Position numbers and translations under genes: made by a program. Under the pieces are notes generated by a model that saw nothing but the letters and a program-made list of their open reading frames with translations, was not told the DNA's origin and searched no databases. From Hysterangium stoloniferum (Eukaryota; Basidiomycota; Agaricomycetes; Hysterangiales; Hysterangiaceae), in assembly GCA_015178975.1 (NCBI GenBank), contig WHVD01000018.1:598001-662000 (forward strand): DNA of 64,000 nucleotides, read 5' to 3'. The number at the start of each line of letters is the position of its first letter. The stretch's first letter is position 1. Of this stretch, positions 1 to 12,600 are shown piece after piece.

Positions 1-142
1 CGCCTTTTACTTGCCCTCACCCTTCTCCTTAACATGCTCATCTAAGCTACTGCCAACAGAACTCGAACTAGTTTCTGAACTTGAGCTAGACAAGGTACCG
101 CATGGTCAAGGATGGTCAGATTTTCTTCTGTATATAATCTAA

Positions 143-331
143 GTGCTTTGTACACAATGCCGCCAAAGTCAAAATCTTGCCTGGGACGGCCAAGTAAGTC
201 CCCAGGGGGATATTGAGAGTGACGAAGAAATCGAAACAAGTTCGCGGTGGGAAATTTTGGCTAGCGGGGATTCAGAGGCTGCATTACTTGAAGTTGAGCT
301 ATCCTCTGATGAAGAGGAAATTTATGCGTAA
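143..331 (+). CDS. Short acidic ORF, hypothetical
   Basis: Open frame of about 60 codons ending in a strongly acidic, serine-containing tail (SSDEEEIYA). A second frame starting at the ATG near 150 begins MPPKSKSCLGRP, as many basidiomycete transposon-associated proteins do. No domain is recognisable and no convincing splice structure joins it to the acidic stretch at 50-100 (ELELVSELELDK). It may be the 3' exon of a gene running in from the left or a relic of a mobile element. I do not recognise it; coding status is uncertain. Confidence 0.2.
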   Translation: MLCTQCRQSQNLAWDGQVSPQGDIESDEEIETSSRWEILASGDSEAALLEVELSSDEEEIYA

Positions 332-1207
332 TATACATTCATAATATTTTTGAGAATTTTATTTTATTTTATTGGTAGACTATGCCATCTTGTACCGCGG
401 CCTGGGTCCAAGCCGGGACTTTCAGGCCGGGCCGGGCCTTGCCAATCACTAGCCCAGAGATATCGGGTCACCGAGATTTCTTCAAAATACATAAAATATT
501 CTGGGATTGAGAATTTGTTCAGTGGCCGTGTCTCCCAGTGGTGTAAATCAATTAAAGCATCATATGCTGTAGCATTTCTGTAACGATTTATATATTTGTC
601 ATATCGAGGACTGTTCGCATCGTTGGATAGAAAGAATTGGCATCCTATGTATACATCTGAAGTGAAAAAAATGCAAGACTATACGGGAAAAGTTGGTTTT
701 TCAGCTTTCTAGTAGCATACCAATACCGGTAGTTGACTCAGTAAAAGCCGGCCAAATCCTGAGGCTGGATGCCGATCACTAACGTCGGTGTGGCTGTGTG
801 CGTATGGTGTTTATTTTATTTTACGGTGTGCGTGTGATCAATTCTCACAGATTGACGTTTATTAAAAGCCATAGGGGCCATATTCACGAGGGGATAAGGA
901 AAGCATGACTGAAAGTGACCGTTTTATCATTTAGTCTCGCCACTCAGGCTACTCAAGTAACTCTATCTTCACTCATAGATAGTCGCTGTCGAGGTAAGAG
1001 TAAGAAAACGAAGTTATGAAGAACATTCCATGGTAATGACCCACGTTGATAAGTCTCGTGTGGTGTGCACCCCGCTAAGCTACCATTGTGTACTACAGTT
1101 TGAGTTGCATAGCACCTGTGAATCGGAACTTGTTGGTTCCTGACTGCAGGCTCTTTATGTGTAATACTTTCCCACAACTTTTCTCAGCACTACTCGTATT
1201 TACATTT
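332..1207. other. Non-coding interval
   Basis: No supported gene. The stretch around 395-440 is rich in GGCCGGG-type runs. The rest is AT-rich intergenic sequence leading into the promoter of the gene at 1263. Confidence 0.5.
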
Positions 1208-1214
1208 TATATAA
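1208..1214 (+). promoter_or_regulatory. TATA box of the gene at 1263
   Basis: TATATAA lies 55 bp upstream of the ATG at 1263. The tandem paralogue has TATAAA at 4091-4096, 45 bp upstream of its ATG, so the arrangement is conserved in both copies. Confidence 0.5.
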
Positions 1215-1262
1215 GGCAATCTGCATGGTTAGGAAAAGCTATCTGTTCAAGCTGAAGGTGAC

Positions 1263-2824
1263 ATGACCACCCTGAGACGTGCGTTTTGCTTCACGGCAAC
1301 TGTGGCTGGATTGTTGGGGCATATCAAAGCTCAGAGTGTGCGTGAATAAAACCTCTTCAATATTATTTTGATATTAAAAATGTATGCCCGCCATTCCATT
1401 GTAGCCGTCATTCCCCACTTGTCTCCAAGCGAATTGGGTAGGCGACTGGTGCGACACTTGATAGAATGTTGTTCTCATATGTTGAAAAAAAGACATTTAA
1501 TGAAAAAGGCCAGAGTCCCTGTTTAGGTAATTTTGCATTAGGGCACTCCCGTATGTTGTCACTACTGAGGGAACAATTCAGTCGCCTCCGCCCTTGAGAA
1601 TGCATGTGGAGGGGGTCGTACGTTATCCTACATTCCTCACCATTTAAAGGTTTTTAATGCAAAACATATTTAGCCTTTAATATTGACCCTCTCCAACCTC
1701 ACAATCAGTACGATGGTCCGGCTGCCAATGCTGCCAATCCATGCACATGCAGCAGTGTCACTTATTCCATGGTGTCTGCTTGTGCTGTCTGTCAGGATGG
1801 CGATGTCACTCTGTGAGTATCATAGACGAATCTCTATATAATGGCTTTATAACGCTGCTATTGTAGATGGTCGCTCTCGTGGATTGAGTTTTGTACACCT
1901 AGTATTGTGACTAATAAACAGTAGGACAACATACTCGCATACGATGCTTCCATCAATACTAATGAGACACAAGATATCCCATGCCCATCCCCAGTGGGAT
2001 TTCAGTTCCTTCTTGGGCTTACATGGATGTCGATGTAATTCCGAACCTCTACACCTGCGTGAAGATAGTAACTCATATGACACACACAGAGCCATGGGAG
2101 TTTCGACGATATCGCTGCTGAGGCCCAGTCTGGACAAACTCCTGATTCCTCTGCCGGCCCAGGGCCAACATCTTCACGATCGCCCCTTTCATCTGGGATT
2201 TTCGGCAGTTCAATCACAACCACTCCTGGTCCTTCAACAACGACTACTCCTGGCACTTCAGCAACAACCATTTTTCTCTCATCGTCCAACACGATCGGCT
2301 TTCCATTTCCAACCACGCCTTCTGCCGATTCTGATTCACACCATAACATCGCCGGAGCAATAGCGGGTGGGATTGTGGGGGGGATCGTTGGCGTCGGCGC
2401 CATAGTGGTAGCCGTGATTTATGTCCGTCGTATTTCCGGACCCATCAGGAGGGAGGCGGTGACGGATGAAAGACCTCAACAGGTTGCGCCGCTTCAACCC
2501 CCCCCAGTCCCACTGACGCCGGAAGAAAAGCTTCTGATGAGGTCATCTCCCCCCCCGAGCGGACCTCCACCCGTCCCTCCTAAGTTATATGTAAGTAATT
2601 TCGGATAACCACTTCACTAGTTGTGTTTTTCAAGTTACAATAACTACCTTCAGGACCCTTCTGACCCGTCCACCTTTCCGCCGCCAATTCGTCACATTCC
2701 TCCCCAAGGCCTCACTACCATGCCACATGCATTCGGGTACACTGATGGTGGTCCAACCGCTCAGGCTGTTCCTAGCTCATTTATCCCACCTAACAATTCT
2801 CCTTCGGGAGTACATCAAGTTTAA
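1263..2824 (+). CDS. Secreted-domain, single-pass membrane protein with proline-rich tail (paralogue 1)
   Basis: Six-exon model with GT-AG introns: 1263-1335, 1674-1812, 1867-1920, 1974-2058, 2090-2590 and 2654-2824, giving about 340 residues. It starts with a signal peptide (MTTLRRAFCFTATVAG, ending near AQ). The cysteine-rich ectodomain has the motif CTCSSVTYSMVSACAVCQ, then W..SWI..C and PSGISVPSWAYMDV, a pattern I know from uncharacterised Agaricomycete membrane proteins. A Ser/Thr/Pro stalk follows, then a glycine-rich transmembrane helix (about 2345-2430; IAGAIAGGIVGGIVGVGAIVV) and a basic stop-transfer, then a cytosolic tail rich in Pro with DPSDPSTFPPP. The fourth intron is only 31 nt and is the weakest junction, but removing it restores the frame to match the paralogue. 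The topology suggests a cell-surface sensor or adhesin-like protein; the function is unknown. Confidence 0.7.
1336..1673 (+). other. Long first intron conserved between the tandem paralogues
   Basis: The 338-nt first intron shares a long block with the 343-nt intron at 4245-4587. An example is 1545-1630 against 4450-4545, including CCTTGAGAATGCATGT and GGGGGTCGTACGTT. Such conservation in an intron indicates a recent tandem duplication, or a retained regulatory or alternative-transcript function. Confidence 0.5.
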
Positions 2825-4090
2825 GTCCTGCTGGGTTTTGATGTAATTGAGACAACCTATAACACTGTGCTATGACAGATGTCTACATTTGCTGAGCTAC
2901 CATTCCCCTACTACGGCTTAAGCTGGAGGCAGTGTAAGGCCGCGGAGTTTACCGAATTCTATGGGAATTTGTGAAAAGGGTCCCGCATCTGGAAGAATTG
3001 TGGATCTTTCGTGGAGGTTGAGTAAGTATGATGCAAGCACACATTGATCCTTCACTGGATTAAAATCGGTTAAGGATCCATAAACACTGAAGCTTTAGAT
3101 CTTTATCCGAGCTAAAGTCGTAGTTAAGTATCCATAGCCCCGAAACCCTTAGATGCTTCGCCGACTTTAACCCGGTTGTGCCGTTAAGGATCCGACAGAT
3201 GTGTGTTTTGCGGGTTTTATGCAACCCAGTTGAGTGGTTGGATCTGGGCCTATTTCCGGTGATGGAATGCCACTGCCATTTGTTACTCTATCTATAAAAC
3301 AGTAAGCACACTTGTAGTTAATTTGATCCTATGGCGAGAAGAAGAAAAAAAGAAAAAGGATATTGGAGGGAAGGAAAGATGCCTGTTGCACTCATTGTAC
3401 ACTATCGGCGGCATCAAGTTCGGGAGATCTAGCGAAATAAAACGAAAAGGACAAAGAAAGAAAAATCTCCAATGGGAAATGTTGGCGTACTGAATCACTG
3501 GACATTGTTCATTCGTTCAATTTTGGGAAAATAAAAGTCGCAGCCCGAATTGCTTTGCGATAGGTGCCAGTAACGATATGTGAGAAAGACCATTTTATTT
3601 CACAAACAGGACTGAATCCTGTGGTAGATTGTTGGCCTACTTATCGACCGAGCTGTAATAAGTGAGGTCATACTAATTATTTTTGCCGCTTGCTTCAAGC
3701 AGGCCAACCTCACAAGAGGAACTCCTTCCTACCCAATCTTCCCAGCCTCTTGTTTTAATACGAGCAATAAGGAATATACGGTCTCGATAATAAGTATGAG
3801 CAAGAACAAGAATAGATCTCTATCTCCGTTCATAAAGTAATTTACCCCCAGGACTTTCTTTAACATTCATATTTGCAGTTTAATGAATTGTTAAAGATAA
3901 AAAGTTGTCAAAGAAAGGGTTAGAAGTGCATCTTACAATATCAGTTGGGCTTGCTACTTGGTTTTTTGAAACTGGCTTCGAGGGTCTTTGTAATCTATTT
4001 TTAGCAGTTTATATTTACCACACCAATGAGCGGAACTTCTTGGCATAGCAAGCCTTCACAGTTATCACACGTCTCGTCTAGGCACTCGCA
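2825..4090. other. Intergenic region
   Basis: No supported gene. The segment 3330-3475 is purine-rich on the plus strand (runs of GAAGAAAAAAAG type). Otherwise it is unremarkable AT-rich sequence between the two paralogues. Confidence 0.5.
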
Positions 4091-4096
4091 TATAAA
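4091..4096 (+). promoter_or_regulatory. TATA box of the gene at 4136
   Basis: TATAAA lies 45 bp upstream of the ATG at 4136, equivalent to the TATA element of the neighbouring paralogue. Confidence 0.5.
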
Positions 4097-4135
4097 CCAT
4101 GTTGCATAGGTTAGGAGTGGTGATCTGACCGACTC

Positions 4136-5252
4136 ATGACTACCCTCCGCCTGAGGCTTAGAGTCAAACGCGGCCTGCCCTTCAACTTCACGGCAATTGT
4201 GGCCGCATCAATCTTTTCGGGGCCGGGTTTTGCCAAGGCTCAGAGTGTGCGTGCGAGAAAGAAACTGCCTCGATTCTTGCGAATTAATCTGCTGGTATGC
4301 CTGCTATCCTACTGTAGCCATCATTTCCGACGTGCATCCAAGCGAACTGGGTAGGTAGGCTAATAAAACGCCTTGGGGAAGACTGTTCTCACGGTTTTAA
4401 ACAGACGTTTAATACAAAAGGACAGAGTCCCTGTTTCGGTGAATTTGGTATCGGCGCACTCTCTTATATGTCGCCACTGAGGAGACAATCCAGTCGCTTC
4501 CGCCCTTGAGAATGCATGTATTGGGGGTCGTACGTTGTTCCTACATTCCTCGTTACTCTTTTAGAGGGTTTTGAGAAACATCTTTAGCCTTTCATGTTGA
4601 CACTCTTCACCCTGGCGATCAATACAAGGGACCTACTGCCAATGTTGCCAATTTATGTATGTGCAGTACCGTCACATATTCTATGGTGTCCGCTTGTGCT
4701 GTCTGCCAGGATGGCGTGGTCTCTTCGTAAGTACTATATATATATATATAATCGACCTATACACTGCTATCATAGATGGTTGTCATGGATTGATTCTTGT
4801 CCACCAGGTACTGTCAATAATCAACGGTAAGACCACGTAATACGATACTTCCGTTAACACTGACATGTGGCATAAGATATCCGATACCTCTCCCGAGTGG
4901 AATCTCGGTTCCTGCTTGGGCTTACATGGATGTCGCTGTAATGAATTCCCTACATCTGCGTGAGGTGCTATGGACTCATGACTTGCATCAGGGCCACGGG
5001 GAATTTGACGTTGTCGCCGCTGAAGCCCAGTCTAGAGAAGGAGGCCCCGATTTCTTTGCCGACCCAGTTCAAGGTCTGGCTAGAAGAAAGGGCTTCACGC
5101 TCACTCTGGGCAATAAACACTTTTCTGGGAAGGCGTCAGTGGCTTTGCTTCTGGGCATCATCGCTGGTGCCTGTAGTGTCGTTGCAGGCATTGTTTCGGT
5201 CATTTTTGTATGCATTGCTGGGTGTTGCGCGGCCTGCAGTTGCAGGAGGTGA
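4136..5252 (+). CDS. Secreted-domain, single-pass membrane protein (paralogue 2, tail lost)
   Basis: Tandem paralogue of the gene at 1263. The model is 4136-4244, 4588-4726, 4776-4826 and 4877-5252, about 224 residues. It has a signal peptide ending near AKAQ, the Cys motif CMCSTVTYSMVSACAVCQ, then SWIDSCPP, and PSGISVPAWAYMDV followed by FDVVAAEAQS. The first three introns match those of paralogue 1 in place and phase. The place of the fourth (31-nt) intron of paralogue 1 is read through here in frame. The transmembrane segment (ASVALLLGIIAGACSVVAGI, about 5130-5220) is followed at once by cysteines and a stop. The proline-rich cytosolic tail is therefore missing, and the Ser/Thr stalk is replaced by unrelated sequence. 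It is either a diverged short form or a decaying copy; expression data would decide. Confidence 0.6.
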
Positions 5253-6675
5253 CAAGTCGTGCGCCGGCTGCTACCCCCGAGCCATCTATTCCTCTTTCTG
5301 ACCGTCGTACTTTGGGGATACGGTTTAAATTTTGCAGGGGTTGTTGTTTTCGCGGGATTGTCATGTGACATGTGTGACTAGTGTTAATATTGACTTTTGA
5401 CAAGGAGTACTGGTACCAGTACCCCAATAAGCCGACTGTATGACCCTGCCCACACTCATGATACCTTAGAATACTGCTTTTAGGTGGCTTGTTTAGTTGC
5501 ACAATTACCGTTTACCGTCTATGATATCGTTTTATCGTTTTTATGTGCCGGGCAGTTCTTGTTATATCATCATGTTATTCGAGGAGTTTCCACTTGAGCC
5601 CCAGGCTCAGGGCAATCCAATATCTGCATGTGTTTAAAACTTGGAACACATATATAAAGCCCTTGGCCCCTACTACGTGTGAGCATGCCTTGACCACTGG
5701 CATTGGCAGCCTCGACTTGCAGCTCAGAGGACATGACTTGGCACGTGTTTTTGGCTTGTTCTCTTTTTCAAGTTGGAAGGTTGATGTTGGCGTCTCGTGT
5801 TTATTCTCATTCGTGTGTACTATATCGCGGTTAAATATTAATATGCTGTATGTTGAATTAACGATGTTCTGTAGTTATTGTTTGAGGAGTTTCGACTGAC
5901 ATTCTAGGGTATTTTCGAGGAAATGGCAGCAAATTTATAGCACTGGAGCCCTCGACCCCATTACGATGCATGAGGCATGATGAGCCCGAGTTGGACAGCT
6001 CCACTAGGACTGTTCAACATCCATGTAAAGTGTGCTTCCATTCCTAGCGTTGTCAGCAGGAACGCAAGTTCATAGTTGCAACATGAGTTCATATCGTGTC
6101 GAATCATTATTATGATACTGGTGCACTGCAACCTGCAGCCTGTGTCGCATTGCAGCACAGCGCAGTCAAGCGGTGGCTTTTGAGGAAGGACGGCCCTGGA
6201 CCCAGACACCGGGGCTCCGGAGAATGAGGTGAATGGCGTATTCCTGCATGCACAAGAGCGCTGCCGAGGTGCCATTTGGGTCTACGGAAAGGGCGGTGTT
6301 TCATAATGGACAATGAAGCACAGTTTATGCATGGTTCAGAAGCAGCCCATCCTCGCTTGAATCGGAAGCTCTGCTATGGTTTTAATCACCCTCAATTGAT
6401 CTCCACACGAGTGAGCAGGCATTCCACTTTACCTCGCGGTGAACACACAATAAACGTCAGGGCTTTCATTTAGGCCCCCGCGCGTCAGTTTTTCGATCAC
6501 GGTATGACGTAAGCGACCTTTTACCCGCAGTGCCCAGTCAGCGGTGCCACCCAAGCACACAACACGCACGCGCACACGCACACCCCATACAAGCCACGGA
6601 CCACGACCACGACCACAAAACTCTTCTTCTCTAACGACCATTTCTAACGACGACTATTTTCAACACATCTCACCC
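5253..6675. other. Intergenic region and 5' region of the long gene
   Basis: No convincing gene. It holds a perfect 16-bp palindrome at 5407-5422 (GTACTGGTACCAGTAC). The last 150 bp are C/A-rich with CACGCAC runs, plausibly the 5' UTR of the gene starting at 6676. A GTG-initiated extension to 6544 stays open but has no usual eukaryotic start. Confidence 0.4.
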
Positions 6676-9600
6676 ATGGACGCTGACGTTCTGCTGCGCA
6701 CTGGTGAAGCATCCCGCTTACGCCGACGAGGGGCACTCTATGGCCGCCGTCCCACCCCACCGTCGTATCTCACCCTCACGTGTGGTGCCGCGATGGGCGG
6801 GTGGCGGTTCAAGTTTCTAGCGAGCGAGCAAGAGAGTACTAGAGATCCGTTTTTGATTGCACATAGGACGCCGACGCAGCTGCGGCTGCAGCAGGAACAG
6901 GCCGCCAAATTGCCAATTGAGTGGCCGACTACAGGGTGTAATGCGCCGTTGACGGAGCAGGGGTATACGTCGTCGAGTAGTAGGGTCTATAAGGCGGCCA
7001 GTGGCACGGTGAGGGGTGTGCTTCTTGTAGAGGCGCTGTATTTGGATGAGGAGCAGAAGGGGCTTGTTGAGGGACTCATCTGCGAGTCCTTTGGTGCGTA
7101 TAAATGGAGTCCTTTGGCTTGTAAGGAATGGTGCGCATTATCATTGTCTATTTATTTATTTATTATCATTAATTTATTCGCCAGTGGTAACATCGTAGGA
7201 TTCCGCTACGCACCACACGGCGCATCCTACAGCCGCTCAGGAAACCCCACTTCCAGCTCGGCGGCAGACTATCCTTTCTCTGACACAAACGACCCAAACC
7301 CAAGGGAGGGATACGCATTCTTCCCATCAGACGTCACCGCCTCAAACCCACTCATTTTCCCGCCTCAGAAAACACCACAGTTGCAGTCCCGGCACACATC
7401 CCGCTCACACCCACACTCCCAGTCCCACCCTGGTCTTCTCCCCACACACCGTCCCCGCGGTTCCGACACCTCCGCGTCAGACTTCTTCGCCTCGCCTCCA
7501 CCCGATGTAGAACCTGAACTTGTTAATCACGACACCCCAACCTCCCGACAAGTGCCCTACTTCGTCCCCGAGGATAGCCCTCGTAGTCGTAGCCGTCTCG
7601 ACATGTCTCCCCCGCCTGGTCATTATCGCGTATACCCCAGCATCTTTGAAGGTCATTTCGAGTATCACCCCGTGCCTCTGCGGGGTGAAGTCCCTTCGTC
7701 TTCTTCGAGGTATGAAGAACCGGAGCAGTGGCCGAGAGTGGAGAATGTGAATGCGGAGGAAGATGTGGTTGGGGGGTGGGGGCCCTCGCCGCTGGAAAGG
7801 AGGCGGGCGAGATCCGGTGCTCCGCCGTGGAGCTCTGGGGGTCTGGGAGGTGGGCTGGGGCTGGGGCTGGGGCTTGGTCCTATTTCTGTGCCTGCGCCCG
7901 CGCCTGTCCATGCACATGCACACGCACCTGCGCCTGATCCTCGACCTCGGCTTTCTCCCGATGGTGTTCAAGCGGAGCGTCTCGATGATGTTGTTGTTAT
8001 CCCCATTCCTGTGCCGGCATTGCTCCCTTCGTCTTCTCGCTCATCATCGGCCCCAGTTTCGGTCGAGTCTCAGGCACCATCCTCGTCCCCGAATACGAAT
8101 ACGAACACGGGTGCACACACGGGCACTGCTGCGGAGGCCGTTGCGGGTTTATCTGTAGTCCCGACTGCAACAACTGCGGTTTCGTATCCTCCTCCGCACT
8201 CCCCGACACCTTCGGAGGCATTGTGGTTGTCTCCCGTGGAGTACACACCACATCTACAACCGCAACCGCAACCGCAACCACTATCACCGCCGCCTCCGCC
8301 ACCGCCACCATCGAGACTCACACATACACATACTCAAGATGCAGAGGAACCCGGTGCTATGACTATGACCAGGACTGCAGCCGCTGCGACGCCGCCTGTC
8401 GTCTCATTCCCCGCTGCTGGCGCTGGCGTTGGCCGTGCGCCTGTGGCGGATGGTAATGTGGATGGAGCGGGTGGCGGTACTCGGGCTCGTGCTGCGCGTC
8501 GGCATTTGGGCCATACAGATGATAGGGATTATGATGATGGTGATGGGGAGGGACTGACTTGGGCGCAATTTCTTCATGATGCGCATGTGCGTGGGCTGCG
8601 GCGGACGGCTGCGAGCGCGAGCGCGAACGCAAACGGAAGCTCAACGACAGGGTCAGCTGCAACCTCGACCGAAAGGGACCCTGTGCCTGCTACATCCGCA
8701 TCGCGGCATTCCAATTCCAGCTCCAACGCCAGCTCTCCTAATGTCGAACCCGGCACCGTCTCGGGCGTACATCGTCATTCCGTCCACACCGAGATTCATG
8801 CTCGGAGTCACGAGCGCGCTGATGCCAGCGACGGTGGTGTTCACACTCAGCCCGGCTCTTCCTCCTCTTCCTCGTCTTCTTCTTCACGCCGGCACTCGTT
8901 AGCGCGTTCTCCTTCTCCGAATGCCACCTTAACGTGGACGGTCACGTCAGCCCCGACGTCAACGCTAACCTCACCATTGGCATCAACGTCAACGCTAACG
9001 CACACCTCAGAACCACCGTCGCCACCATCGCTGTCTGTTGAGCCTTCCCGTGCGCCGTTGTCTCCCGGAGCACGAACGCGCCGAGCATCCGTGTCCCCGC
9101 TTTTGCCTGTACACTTGCCTTTGCCCCCGTCTCCTTCCCCGCCTCATGTGCACAATGGCGATATCGACGTCCGGGGTGGACGGATAGGTGGACGTGTAGG
9201 AGGGGTTGACGGGGACGGAGACGCAGGAGACAGATCCCAGAGGGAGGACTTCTTGCGCGCCATGCATGAGAGCTGGAATATGTTTCCGGCTTTGTATGAG
9301 ACCCGGCATAGAAGGAGTGGGGGTGGGTGGGGGGACGGTGAGATGGTGGTAGGGGGAGGAGGGGGTGGGGATGAGCTTCATGTTGGGGATGTTAGTGCGA
9401 TTTCGGATTGGGGTGGGGTGGGCGATGAAGCTAATGGGGCGGCGGAAGAGCTAGCTTATCGGGAATCCTTTGATTATACGGAATGGACGGGGGAGGGGGA
9501 AAGGGCAGGGCAGGGGTGGCCGTGGCCTGATTCGCAGACGGATGGCGCTGTGACTTGGGCTTCGGTTGGAACTGAAACCGAGGCTACAGCAAGACCGGCG

Positions 9601-12600
9601 AGGCAGGGTTGGCGAGACTGGCATCCAGATTCGGTCGAAACCGAAACCTGGACTACAGCAAGACCAGGGAGGCGGGGTTGGCAAGACTGGCATGCGGCTG
9701 GGGAGAATGAGAATACGGAGCGCGCGCTTTCGGGGGGTATGGTATGTGACGCTTTCAGCTTATTTTGTCTTGCAGAGAAATTTGTCCGCTGATCATATTG
9801 TTGTTTTTTGTATCGTAATTTTTTAGGACGCACGCACCCCACGGAGGACATCAGTATCTACATCTGAGTCTCTACAACCCCAAAGCCACACACATCCCCC
9901 ACCGCTGACTATAAATCCAAATCCGACTTCGACTTCGCCCTCGTCAACCCGTGCACATGCGTACCTCGACGCACGCACAACGCACGCTAACACCGTTATA
10001 GCCCGTACGAGACGTGTCCGCCTCGCAGCGCAGCAACAGCGAGAGCGGGAACGAGAGGGAGAGCGACAGCAGACGTCTCTCCTACCACAACCACGACAAG
10101 GGCCTTACTCGCCACCCACAGCGCAGCTACAATCGCTGCACAATTACCGCCACTCCAGCACCGCCATCCAACTCGCGTGGGCGCAACTTCACAATCTGAG
10201 GTTTGATCCTCGTATTGACGAACAGCGGGGGATGACGGGACCCGTTCCCGCGCCTGCGCCTGTGCAGGTGCGTGCGGATGTGGATGGTAACGCGAACGCG
10301 AATGCGGAGTCCGAGACGGAGGTGCATGATGAGGTGGTGGTTCACGGTGTTGGTGCCACGGCGTCTGTGTCAGATGAGGATGCTCTGGCGGAGGTGGTCA
10401 ATGTTCTCCTCGGCGGGCGGGCGTTTTCGGATGTGGGTAGGTCGGGGGCTGAGGTTGTGGCCGTGGCCGACTCTGCGCCTGTGGCTGTGCCCGAGACGGA
10501 GGTCGAGTCGGGGACGGGGACGGGGACGGGTGTGTCCTCCACAGGTACGAATACCCCTGAATTGAGCGCGGAAGGGGGTGGGTCTGTTCGGCCTATACCT
10601 GCTGTTGTCCAGGATCAAGAAACGACTTCTTTAGTTCAAGTCCCAGCCCAACCCGGACCGCTCGATGACTCGCCCGCTCCGCCATTGCTGACACCATCAC
10701 CCACCACATCCGCCCTCGAATTAAACACAACCCTCTCCATTCCACTCCCACTCCCGTTCGCGCCTCCGGGGCATCACGCTATTCTCCCGTCAACACCTAC
10801 GAGGCTTGCGCTGTTACCTGGTATATCCCCGCCTTCGACGTCGACGCCGGCTCCTTTACCTGTGTCTGATGATGAAATAACTGTCTTAGCATCGGCATCG
10901 GCACCAGAATCAACGGCGGTAGCACTAGCATCACCGACATTAGCACCGGGACCATCGACATTGGCGTCGGCACCATCGACATTAGCACCGGCGCCGCCGA
11001 CATCCGCACCGGCGCCATCGACATCCGCACCAGCACCACCGACATCTGTACCGGCACCACCGACATCTGCACCGGCACCACCGACATCTGCACTAGCACC
11101 ACCGACATCTGCACCAGCACCACCGACATCCGCACCAGCACCACCGACATCCGCACCAGCACCACCGACATCCGCACCAGCACCAGCACCACCGACATCC
11201 GCACCAGCACCAGCACCGCCGACATCCGCACCAGAACCACCGACATTATCAACACCATCAGCACCACCGACATCAGCCTCGCCACCCGCCCCACATCTCA
11301 TCGCCAATATCACAACACCCACAAGGCAAAGCCTGGCCTCACGAAGCGCTTTGTCCGTGTCGAGGGAACGCGTGGAGAGGGAGAGGGGTGAGTCCATGTC
11401 CAGGGGTCGCTGGGGGAGGGAGAGCGGCGATTTTAGAGCGGCGTGGGCTGCGGCGCCAAGGATTTCGAGGGAGAGGAGCTCGGAGAGAGGGGAGGAGCGG
11501 GGGAGCGTGGCGATAGGAGAGGGAGGAGGGAAGAGTCGAGAGCAAGATTGGAGAGAGAGGTGACTAGGTCAAGATCAAGACCGGCGAGGGAGATGTCGAT
11601 GTCGAGGCCGGCGAGAGAGATGTCGATATCAAGGCCGCCGAGGGAGATGTCAAGACGAAGGTCTGTGATGGATCTGTCAAGACCACGATCAGAATCCCGC
11701 CCACGACCTCGCCCACTACGAGGGATGACGTCGCCACTCCCAGTCGCGAGCCATTCGGGTGCGCGTGTGCAGCGGTCTCCATCGTCCGTTACACCAAGAC
11801 CAAGATCAATATCCCCATTAGCTATCGCCCTTACAGTGCCCTTTGCCGTTTCCCCTGCGCCTCTACCTCGTTCATTCTCGTCATCCCCAAGACCTGTGAC
11901 GCCACCTCCGCATGGGGCGACGTTTACTTTTCGTGCGAGGTCTCGTTCACCTTCCCTCACACCGGATAACGGCCGAGCTGAAAGATCAGGCGACAATCAC
12001 AATCAGCCTCAAAATCGAAGGCTAACAGAACAATCCCTATCACAGACTCAGACTCGCCGTACAACGTCTACATCCCCACCCCGCCGTCACGGCTCTGCTC
12101 CCCCTCTTGCTCGACACGCAACCTCGCCACTCTACATTATCTCTTCCCATTCTCGCCATACACATCCACCCGACCGAGGGGGCGAACGCGAGCGTGAACA
12201 TGAACGAGACGCCGTATCCCGTCCCCCCCGAACACGAAGCGCCTATCTTCGGGAGGGAGGCTCAGAATGGGGAGGTGGCGGTCGACAGGGGCACACTTTT
12301 GGTAGGAGCCAGAGCCAGGGTCAGGGTCAGAGTCGGGTTCAAGTTCGTCGATACTCCGTGGAGGGAGAGGCACAGTCGCAGTCACCACCTTTCCGGTCTA
12401 ATTTGAGGAGATCGAGTTTGAATTTGGTCACAGTGAGTTCGAGATCCGAATCCGGATCGGGTACCGTGAGCCTGAGGGAGAGTGAGAGTGAGGGGGTCCA
12501 TCCGACAATGGCGGTGTTCATCCCCCCACTGCCTTCTACCGACTCGGAAGAGGATCGTGAAGGAGGGGGTGAAGGAGGAGGGGGTGGGGATGTGGGGAGA

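Noticed and set aside
6544-6675. N-terminal extension of the long gene from a GTG at 6544
   Set aside because: No ATG in the extension; its CA-rich Thr/Arg-rich translation looks like 5' UTR, and the ATG at 6676 has a good context.
10774-11397. 207-residue antisense frame with ADVGGAG repeats
   Set aside because: It is the mirror of the 21-bp coding repeat; the plus strand fits the spliced long gene, and the antisense openness follows from repeat composition.
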